This document shows positions 1 to 3,679 of a stretch of 5,529 bases of DNA, piece after piece; position 1 is the first letter of the stretch, and the number at the start of each line of letters is the position of its first letter. Location of the stretch: contig CAMWYL010000230.1 of assembly GCA_947178465.1 (NCBI GenBank), positions 1 to 5,529 on the forward strand, given 5' to 3'. The position numbers were made by a program, and so were the translations under genes. This DNA is from an uncultured Lachnospiraceae bacterium. Its GTDB lineage: Bacteria > Bacillota > Clostridia > Lachnospirales > Lachnospiraceae. Under the pieces are notes generated by a model. That model made no database searches. It saw only the letters and a program-made list of their open reading frames with translations, and was not told where the DNA came from.

Positions 1-32
1 TTCTCCACACGGATTTCGGTCGGCCGGGGCAT
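1..32 (-). CDS. Possible start of a further gene (first 10 codons only)
   Basis: An ATG at 32-30 on the minus strand opens a frame reading MPRPTEIRVE that stays open to the window edge. A purine-rich AGGGGG (49-44) lies 11 bases upstream, somewhat far for a ribosome site. It sits just after the terminator of the lipoprotein gene, where a new transcription unit could begin, but I see no convincing promoter. Ten codons cannot identify a family, and the open frame could be chance. On the plus strand the same bases also have short open frames, so the strand is not certain. Confidence 0.22.
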   Translation of the reverse strand, partial: MPRPTEIRVE

Positions 33-61
33 AGGTTTAAATTCCCCCTGATTATTTGCAA

Positions 62-91
62 GACCAAAATCGTGCAAAAACGATTTTTGTC
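62..91 (-). repeat. Imperfect A/T-rich inverted repeat after the terminator
   Basis: Arms 62-73 and 80-91 pair at 11 of 12 positions around a 6-base loop. It follows directly after the strong terminator at 92-128. The stem is A/T-rich and no T-run follows it on either strand, so it is at best a backup or processing hairpin. With the terminator it fills most of the 1-159 stretch, which otherwise holds no supportable gene. Confidence 0.4.
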
Positions 92-128
92 AAAAATGAC
101 GAACCCCGCCATAACGCGGGGTTCGTCA
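92..128 (-). terminator. Rho-independent terminator of the lipoprotein gene
   Basis: A perfect 13-bp inverted repeat (97-109 with 116-128, arm TGACGAACCCCGC) closes a 6-base loop. On the minus strand it is followed at once by a T-run (plus-strand A5 at 92-96). It begins 32 bases after the lipoprotein stop codon. The plus strand has no T-run beyond the stem, so termination should act only on minus-strand transcripts. Confidence 0.93.
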
Positions 129-159
129 AAGAATTCTCATAAAATATCACTACTCAAAT

Positions 160-1239
160 CTAATAGGAAATAAAATGATTGTAATCGTTAATCATCGCAG
201 ATAGTCCCGTATCAAAAGAGGACAACGAACAGTTCCCCGCAATCGAAGTAATCAGCAGGTCAGAGCTGCTCAGCTCCTTTCCGTCCTTTACCTTCTGAAG
301 AACCTCCGTAAGAGACGTTTTGGTATCCTTCATGTCTCTGAGGAAGCTGCTCCAATACGCAGAATGGATGGGAACGCCTTCTGAAGCAAGCTTGCTCTCA
401 TCCTTGCTGTACTCCAGCACCGCCTCCACGTTCTCGACAAATTCATCATACAGGGGCTGGATTTTTTCAAGATCCATATCCAGAATGTTCTCATCCCACA
501 CATCCTGATTAAACAGCTCCTCCTCTATGTCGTTGGCAAGATCAATCACCATGTTTATCGCATAAAATACCTCGTATCCCTCCGCTTTCATCTGCTCTAA
601 GGCCTCCGCCTGACGCGCATCGGCAATGGCAGTCAGCTCTTCGATAAACAAATCCCCTGCATCAAAATAATCCACCAGCGCTTCCATCAGCGTTGTATGA
701 TACTCCTGCGCTCTCTTATAATCATCATCCAGATAGGACTTCATGTCGGTGTACTCTTCAATATCATTCAGCGTGGAAACCACAACGCTGATAGACGGGT
801 ACATATTCAGAAACGCATTATCAAGCGCACTCTTATCGCTCTTTGCACTCGCCATCTCATATGCCGTGTTCAGTTCCTCTATATTATGGCTTGCCAGAGA
901 GTAACAGGTAAAATAATCATCATCTGCATCCAGCAGCGTAAACTCCTCCTGCTCAATATCCACATACTTAAAATACCGCTCAAGAGAATCCTGCAGTCTG
1001 CCTACCATAAAATTGTTGACATTGATATAGGTGTTATAAAGCTCCTGTTCCAGTTCCTCAGCCTCTTCCTCCGACAGGCTGCTGACGGTTTCCGTTTCCT
1101 CTTCGACCGCCACGCTTGAAACCTCCGGCTCCTTGTTATTGGAGACACTCCAACCGTTGGAAGAAGACATCCCCTGACACGCGGTCATGGAGCAGGCCAT
1201 AATCAGCGCAGTCAAAACAATGGCGCATTTTCTTCTCAT
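160..1239 (-). CDS. DUF3829-like (YiiG-type) lipoprotein
   Basis: A 359-residue secreted lipoprotein. Residues 1-20 form a signal peptide (RRK, then a hydrophobic stretch) ending in the lipobox SMTA-C, so Cys21 should be lipidated and anchor the protein on the outer face of the membrane. Residues about 22-60 are a Ser/Glu-rich, probably disordered linker. The rest is acidic and helical. Its start, ELYNTYINVNN...LERYFKYVD, resembles the DUF3829 (YiiG) family, whose function is not established; this match is from memory. I chose ATG at 1239 because AGGAGG (1253-1248) lies 8 bases upstream. The in-frame TTG two codons earlier (1245) is only 2 bases from that site. The gene has its own promoter (1278-1306) and terminator (92-128), so it is probably monocistronic. 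The L,D-transpeptidase gene just upstream also acts at the cell surface. Confidence 0.85.
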   Translation of the reverse strand: MRRKCAIVLTALIMACSMTACQGMSSSNGWSVSNNKEPEVSSVAVEEETETVSSLSEEEAEELEQELYNTYINVNNFMVGRLQDSLERYFKYVDIEQEEFTLLDADDDYFTCYSLASHNIEELNTAYEMASAKSDKSALDNAFLNMYPSISVVVSTLNDIEEYTDMKSYLDDDYKRAQEYHTTLMEALVDYFDAGDLFIEELTAIADARQAEALEQMKAEGYEVFYAINMVIDLANDIEEELFNQDVWDENILDMDLEKIQPLYDEFVENVEAVLEYSKDESKLASEGVPIHSAYWSSFLRDMKDTKTSLTEVLQKVKDGKELSSSDLLITSIAGNCSLSSFDTGLSAMINDYNHFISY

Positions 1240-1277
1240 TTTCAATACCTCCTCAAAACTTTGTATTCAATTGTTTC

Positions 1278-1306
1278 ATTCTATCATTTTTGCGAGGTGC
1301 CGGCAA
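1278..1306 (-). promoter_or_regulatory. Sigma-A promoter of the lipoprotein gene
   Basis: On the minus strand, TTGCCG (1306-1301, 4 of 6 consensus) and TAGAAT (1283-1278, 5 of 6) are separated by exactly 17 bases. TG at 1286-1285 makes an extended -10. Transcription would start near 1271, leaving a leader of about 32 bases with the AGGAGG site. It lies between the upstream stop codon (1332) and the lipoprotein start, so that gene need not depend on the transpeptidase promoter. Confidence 0.72.
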
Positions 1307-1331
1307 CAGATTTCGTTCCTCCGCACTCAGG

Positions 1332-2135
1332 TCAAAACGCCGCGCTTCTCCCCTCGTTTATTCCATACGTTATATAGTGTTGATACAATGCGGTTTTATC
1401 ATAGCCGAAGGCTTCCTTCAGATCCGGATATCTGTTGGCATATGCTATATGGTTAAATCCATCCTCTGTGTCAAAAGCGGAAAGAATATCGGTATCCTGC
1501 GTCAGCCATGGGTTATTGATGTCATTGTCCGTCGGATCCCAGCCCCTATAAGGAGAATCCTCCGGTATTTTTATTGCTTCCGGTTTTCCGAGTTGTCCCG
1601 CTTCTTCGCTGTCGGAGTACACGATTACCGTCGTTCCCGCTTTACAGTTTTCATATATCCACTTTGCATCCCTGACAGCCAGACGGACGCAACCCAAGGA
1701 TGCGTTTTCACCCAACGCATTATACTCCTCCCACTCCAAGGAATCCGGAGATGTTCTTGTGTAAGGCACGGAATGAAACAGAATCTTCCTGTTAAAGCGC
1801 ACCGCATATCTGCCGTAGGTGTTGTCCACCATCTGACGCCATTCATAGTAGTCAGAGGTTTGAAAGACGCCTTGCGGGGTACCATGTCCCTTTCTTCCGC
1901 AGGAACAGGTCATGGCCTTGACGGGCGTCAACGTACCGTCCGCCTCCTGCCGCATAATCGTAACACAATTCAACGCGGTGTTCACATAAATAACATAATC
2001 CGGCTGTGACTCCATCGCAGGCTGCTCCAATAGTGCAGTTTCCGGCTCTGCGGCATTTACGATTTGACCTGTGCCCGAAAGCAACAGCAGTCCTGCACAT
2101 ACCATACCAATCATTAAAGCTCTGAATATTTTCAT
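1332..2135 (-). CDS. Secreted L,D-transpeptidase (YkuD domain) with C-terminal YPDLKEAFG module
   Basis: This 267-residue exported enzyme probably makes 3-3 cross-links in peptidoglycan or attaches proteins to it. Residues 1-28 are a signal peptide or anchor (MKIFRAL, then a hydrophobic run, then NAAEP). The YkuD domain spans about residues 46-175: the catalytic set is His121 (FHSVPYT) and SLGCVRL with Cys149 and Arg151. A short acidic linker leads to a C-terminal module (about 228-263, YANRYPDLKEAFGYD then HYITYGINEGR), a repeat type seen in Lachnospiraceae surface proteins, perhaps a cell-wall binding element. The start is ambiguous: AAAGGAG (2155-2149) is 1 base from an ATG at 2147 (which would add four residues, MVIN) and 13 bases from the ATG at 2135. 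I prefer 2135 because 1 base is too close and MKIF gives a typical signal peptide. Activity is inferred from intact motifs. Confidence 0.93.
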   Translation of the reverse strand: MKIFRALMIGMVCAGLLLLSGTGQIVNAAEPETALLEQPAMESQPDYVIYVNTALNCVTIMRQEADGTLTPVKAMTCSCGRKGHGTPQGVFQTSDYYEWRQMVDNTYGRYAVRFNRKILFHSVPYTRTSPDSLEWEEYNALGENASLGCVRLAVRDAKWIYENCKAGTTVIVYSDSEEAGQLGKPEAIKIPEDSPYRGWDPTDNDINNPWLTQDTDILSAFDTEDGFNHIAYANRYPDLKEAFGYDKTALYQHYITYGINEGRSAAF

Positions 2136-2169
2136 ATTTATAACCATGCTCCTTTCTCAGTCTGCGAGT

Positions 2170-2189
2170 TTGTATAAATTTGTATAAAT
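2170..2189 (-). repeat. Perfect 10-bp tandem repeat in the transpeptidase leader
   Basis: TTGTATAAAT (plus strand) occurs twice in a row, at 2170-2179 and 2180-2189. The pair begins 3 bases downstream of the -10 box, so it covers the predicted start of transcription (about 2186). A 10-bp period places both copies on the same face of the helix, as expected for side-by-side protein binding. A slipped replication product in A/T-rich DNA is the plain alternative. Confidence 0.6.
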
Positions 2190-2192
2190 GAT

Positions 2193-2221
2193 ATTATAAT
2201 TCAATTTCGCCGCTGACACAA
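2193..2221 (-). promoter_or_regulatory. Sigma-A promoter of the L,D-transpeptidase gene
   Basis: On the minus strand a perfect TATAAT (2198-2193) lies 17 bases after TTGTGT (2221-2216, 3 of 6 consensus). The -35 box lies a few bases past the T-run of the upstream operon's terminator (2226-2271), so the gene is insulated from upstream transcription. The start of transcription is expected near 2186, about 50 bases before the preferred start codon. Confidence 0.7.
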
Positions 2222-2225
2222 CCAT

Positions 2226-2271
2226 AAAAAAATCGAGTGCAAATGCAATGATACCATTGCATTGCGCACTC
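2226..2271 (-). terminator. Last of three stacked hairpins; likely terminator
   Basis: On the minus strand, an outer 6-bp stem (GAGTGC with GCACTC) and an inner 8-bp stem (ATGCAATG with CATTGCAT) are separated by a small internal loop and close a 4-base loop. A run of seven T follows (plus-strand A7 at 2226-2232). It lies well downstream of the DUF2085 stop codon (2389) and probably backs up the first terminator at 2333-2374, blocking read-through into the transpeptidase promoter. Confidence 0.75.
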
Positions 2272-2276
2272 AATTG

Positions 2277-2295
2277 CAAAAAGCTCCGCTTTTTG
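2277..2295. repeat. Short 8-bp hairpin between two terminators
   Basis: CAAAAAGC (2277-2284) pairs perfectly with GCTTTTTG (2288-2295) around a 3-base loop. It resembles the A-stem-T terminators common in Clostridia and is nearly symmetric, so it could act in either direction. Only three G-C pairs support it, and the T-run is inside the stem. Together with the flanking terminators it fills the interval 2226-2374. Confidence 0.45.
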
Positions 2296-2332
2296 TTTGA
2301 GTGATATACGCTGCCGCAATTTCCTATAGCAT

Positions 2333-2374
2333 AAAAAATCGGGATAAACCCATATGCCCCGTTCAACCCGATTT
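2333..2374 (-). terminator. Terminator immediately after the DUF2085 gene
   Basis: On the minus strand AAATCGGG (2374-2367) pairs with CCCGATTT (2343-2336), and the T-run continues to 2333. The 23-base loop can be shortened by a further GAAC/GTTT pairing. It starts 15 bases after the DUF2085 stop codon, the expected place for the operon's terminator. Confidence 0.7.
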
Positions 2375-2388
2375 CCCTTATTCCATAT

Positions 2389-2796
2389 TCATAAAAACCG
2401 TTCCATCACCCTGTCTACTGCCTGCGGCTCACAGAAAAGCTTCAAAATCCATGCCGCAATCCGGACACAAGTGCGATGAAAGTAAATAAACATAAATATA
2501 AAAGCAATCCCAAACAAAATTCCCGTCCAGAGTCTTCGTATATTATTGCTTTCATATGCCGTCAGCTTTTGTGTAAAGCCATCCGCTACCAACGGAAGCA
2601 TCATAAGACATGCGACCCAAAAACTCGGACAGCCGAAACAACAGGCAACCAAGATGCCAAGCAACATACCAATCAGTTCTCCCGTGCAACGTGCGCAAAT
2701 CGGAAACTGTTTGCCGCGAAAATAGAAGGAACGATCCGGTCTAGCATGGCATCCGAAAAAAATCCGCAGAAACCTGCCAATACGATTACATACCAA
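2389..2796 (-). CDS. DUF2085 family membrane protein
   Basis: A 135-residue protein of the DUF2085 family, of unknown function. Family hallmarks are all present: Cys16-His17 in GCHARPDRSF, the CARCTG motif (Cys34, Cys37), and a downstream DGFTQ...ESNN.RR..TG segment. The CH and CxxC residues look like a metal or redox site, which is inference. Membrane segments are likely at about 40-58, 60-75 and 92-108. The start is TTG at 2796: an in-frame TAG lies just upstream, and AGGAG (2810-2806) is 9 bases before it, inside the coding sequence of the preceding gene. The genes overlap by 11 bases, which points to translational coupling with the 75-aa protein. The nearby ATG is out of frame. The length looks complete. 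Confidence 0.88.
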   Translation of the reverse strand: MVCNRIGRFLRIFFGCHARPDRSFYFRGKQFPICARCTGELIGMLLGILVACCFGCPSFWVACLMMLPLVADGFTQKLTAYESNNIRRLWTGILFGIAFIFMFIYFHRTCVRIAAWILKLFCEPQAVDRVMERFL

Positions 2797-3013
2797 GTGC
2801 CGCTACTCCTGCTACACCCATTATAACAAATGCAATGATATAGAAAACTACAGCTGCAACAACAGATATAAGGGCACCAATTCCGGCTACCTTAGCGGTC
2901 TTGGGCTTTGTATCCTTCCATACGATGAATAAAATCAAACCAACGATAGGGATACAGCATCCAAGTAATCCCCACAAAAGGCTGCCACTATCTTCTACAT
3001 TATTCTCTTCCAT
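2786..3013 (-). CDS. Small two-helix membrane protein (75 aa)
   Basis: A 75-residue hydrophobic protein. A short acidic N-terminus (MEENNVEDSG) leads into a first membrane helix (about 12-32, GLLGCCIPIVGLILFIVW), a basic loop (KDTKPKTAK), and a second long Gly/Ala/Val-rich helix (42-75). The pattern IPIVGLILF.VWKD.KP.TAK resembles the membrane part of small Clostridia proteins that often follow a zinc ribbon; no ribbon is present here. The ATG at 3013 is well placed 7 bases after AAGGAG (ctcct on the plus strand, 3021-3025). It is the first gene of a two-gene operon, overlapping the DUF2085 gene by 11 bases. The leader is about 157 bases long and rich in repeats. No function can be named; a role in cell-envelope control with DUF2085 is possible. 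Confidence 0.85.
   Translation of the reverse strand: MEENNVEDSGSLLWGLLGCCIPIVGLILFIVWKDTKPKTAKVAGIGALISVVAAVVFYIIAFVIMGVAGVAALGM
2806..2810 (-). promoter_or_regulatory. Ribosome binding site that fixes the TTG start of the DUF2085 gene
   Basis: AGGAG on the minus strand lies within the final codons of the 75-aa protein gene, 9 bases before the TTG at 2796. No in-frame ATG or GTG lies between the upstream TAG and the conserved CH motif, so this site decides the start. Confidence 0.7.
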
Positions 3014-3036
3014 TTTTATTCTCCTTTTTCACCTTT

Positions 3037-3083
3037 AGAATCTTTTTGAATAAGAATCTTTTTTTGAATTTAAGAATCTTTTT
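3037..3083 (-). repeat. Three direct copies of AGAATCTTTTT in the leader
   Basis: The 11-base unit AGAATCTTTTT (plus strand) occurs at 3037-3047, 3053-3063 and 3073-3083, spaced 16 and 20 bases apart. Two copies extend to AAGAATCTT, a 9-bp palindrome with one central base. All lie in the 5' leader of the 75-aa protein gene, between its ribosome site (ends 3025) and its promoter. They could be operator boxes or RNA elements; in so A/T-rich a stretch chance duplication is also possible. The spacing is irregular and there are only three copies, so this is not a CRISPR array. Confidence 0.65.
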
Positions 3084-3129
3084 CGGCATTCACATTTTGT
3101 CTTCAATTAATGATATGCTTTAAAAAAGA

Positions 3130-3158
3130 TAAACTTTATTAAATTTCCATAAAGTTTA
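3130..3158 (-). repeat. 10-bp inverted repeat downstream of the operator
   Basis: TAAACTTTAT (3130-3139) and ATAAAGTTTA (3149-3158) are perfect inverted copies around a 9-base loop. The right arm is also the left arm of the palindrome at 3151-3172, so the two RNA hairpins cannot form together. On the minus strand this hairpin is followed by TCTTTTTT, like a terminator, but the stem has only one G-C pair. Confidence 0.7.
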
Positions 3159-3172
3159 GCGCGTTAAACTTT
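3151..3172. promoter_or_regulatory. 22-bp near-palindrome, probable repressor operator
   Basis: AAAGTTTA (3151-3158) and TAAACTTT (3165-3172) flank a GC-rich centre (GCGCGT). Ten of eleven base pairs of the dyad are symmetric. It lies 5 bases downstream of the -10 box and covers the expected start of transcription (about 3170), the classic place for a repressor. The type of regulator cannot be told from the site alone, and no regulator gene is in the window. Confidence 0.72.
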
Positions 3173-3443
3173 GTTTATAATATCAAATAATGCCTTGTAT
3201 GTCAACATTTTTCCACAAAAAACTGCATGAATATGAATATTGCCGTCAAAACTTGTTCCTGAAAAAGTATCTCTAAAACTCCTGTTTTAGGGTTCCTTAT
3301 AACCTTATCATAATTTTCTATTACAAAATGTTTTCCATTCTTATCAATCACGTTTGTTCTGAAAATTATTTTCTTCTAACAAAACGGAAGAAGAAAACCT
3401 CCAAATCTTCAGGCGCCTTGGGCAATATTCAGACCACTTTCAC
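3164..3443 (-). pseudogene. Possible decayed small gene downstream of the 51-aa protein gene
   Basis: A GTG at 3443 lies one base after the stop of the 51-aa gene, with GAGG 6 bases upstream, as in a coupled operon. Reading on gives coding-like peptides in three successive frames. The first is VKVV, a stop (TGA at 3431-3429, a Trp codon if TGG), then ILPKAPEDLEVFFFRFVRRK. After a -1 shift at an A-run (3369-3372) comes IIFRTNVIDKNGKHFVIEN and on to NPKTGVLE. After a second shift near 3271 comes DTFSGTSFDGNIHIHAVF, ending at a TAA at 3166-3164. Restoring two bases and the Trp codon would give about 93 residues. I do not recognise the family. The promoter of the next operon lies inside its 3' end. 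Chance open frames remain possible; three lesions in 280 bases is many. Confidence 0.38.
3177..3205 (-). promoter_or_regulatory. Near-consensus sigma-A promoter of the membrane operon
   Basis: On the minus strand a perfect TTGACA (3205-3200) and TATTAT (3182-3177, 5 of 6) are 17 bases apart, with TG one base before the -10 box (extended -10). It drives the 75-aa protein and DUF2085 genes through a leader of about 157 bases. So strong a promoter with a palindrome over its start site suggests tight repression. Confidence 0.85.
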
Positions 3444-3444
3444 T

Positions 3445-3600
3445 TTATACCTCAAATTCCTTCATCTTTTCCTGAAACAACTGTCTTCCAAGTTGTTTCG
3501 ATATAAATATCGCTTCTCTCAGGCGATACACTTTACCGTCAGAAATTGCTGTTAATCTTCCATCCGGCATTTCATCGCCAAATTCGTCAAACATATCCAT
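3445..3600 (-). CDS. 51-residue hypothetical protein downstream of the helicase
   Basis: A complete small frame from ATG 3600 to TAA 3447-3445, with AGAGGA (3616-3611) 10 bases upstream. A second in-frame ATG lies at 3594. The acidic N-terminus (MDMFDEFGDEMPDGR) leads to a stretch that reads like a strand-turn (TAISDGKVYRL), then a charged helix (REAIFISKQLGRQL and on to EKMKEFEV). It has no signal peptide, membrane segment or cysteine, so it is probably a small cytosolic protein. I do not recognise the family. It lies 64 bases after the helicase stop codon, with no clear terminator between, so the two may be cotranscribed and related in job. The opposite-strand frame over this region has no ribosome site and lacks protein-like character. 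Confidence 0.65.
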   Translation of the reverse strand: MDMFDEFGDEMPDGRLTAISDGKVYRLREAIFISKQLGRQLFQEKMKEFEV

Positions 3601-3635
3601 AATAGTTTTTTCCTCTCTGCTACTATCATATTAAG

Positions 3636-3679
3636 GAATATCCGCGCTTTCATTGCCCTAAGCTTCACTCCGGATATTC
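3636..3679. repeat. 9-bp inverted repeat spanning the helicase stop codon
   Basis: GAATATCCG (3636-3644) and CGGATATTC (3671-3679) are perfect inverted copies 26 bases apart. One arm is formed by the last helicase codons (EYP). No T-run follows on the minus strand, so it does not look like a terminator. It could be an RNA-stability hairpin or a chance match. Confidence 0.5.

Noticed and set aside
697..1119. Plus-strand 140-aa open frame
   Set aside because: It is antisense to the lipoprotein gene, which has a signal peptide, promoter, ribosome site and terminator.
1243..1245. TTG at 1245 as the lipoprotein start
   Set aside because: It is only 2 bases from AGGAGG, whereas the ATG at 1239 is 8 bases away and gives a normal signal peptide.
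1291..1325. Hairpin (TGCGAGG with CCTCCGCA) as a terminator for the transpeptidase gene
   Set aside because: The stem has a bulge, the loop is long, no T-run follows on the minus strand, and it overlaps the -35 box of the next gene.
1290..2009. Plus-strand 239-aa open frame
   Set aside because: It is the antisense shadow of the L,D-transpeptidase, whose catalytic motifs are intact on the other strand. Its Arg/Ile-rich peptide has no recognisable domain.
2157..2366. Minus-strand 69-aa open frame with a TTG start
   Set aside because: It begins inside the loop of one hairpin, runs through two more hairpins including a T-run terminator, and also covers the transpeptidase promoter. It has no ribosome site.
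2476..2826. Plus-strand 116-aa open frame
   Set aside because: It is antisense to the DUF2085 gene; conserved Cys/His motifs are on the minus strand.
3037..3083. CRISPR-like array
   Set aside because: There are only three 11-base units with irregular 5- and 9-base gaps and no neighbouring cas genes.
3328..3555. Plus-strand 75-aa open frame
   Set aside because: It is antisense to the 51-aa gene and the decayed gene, has no ribosome site, and is a low-complexity Phe/Leu/Lys-rich string with no domain character.
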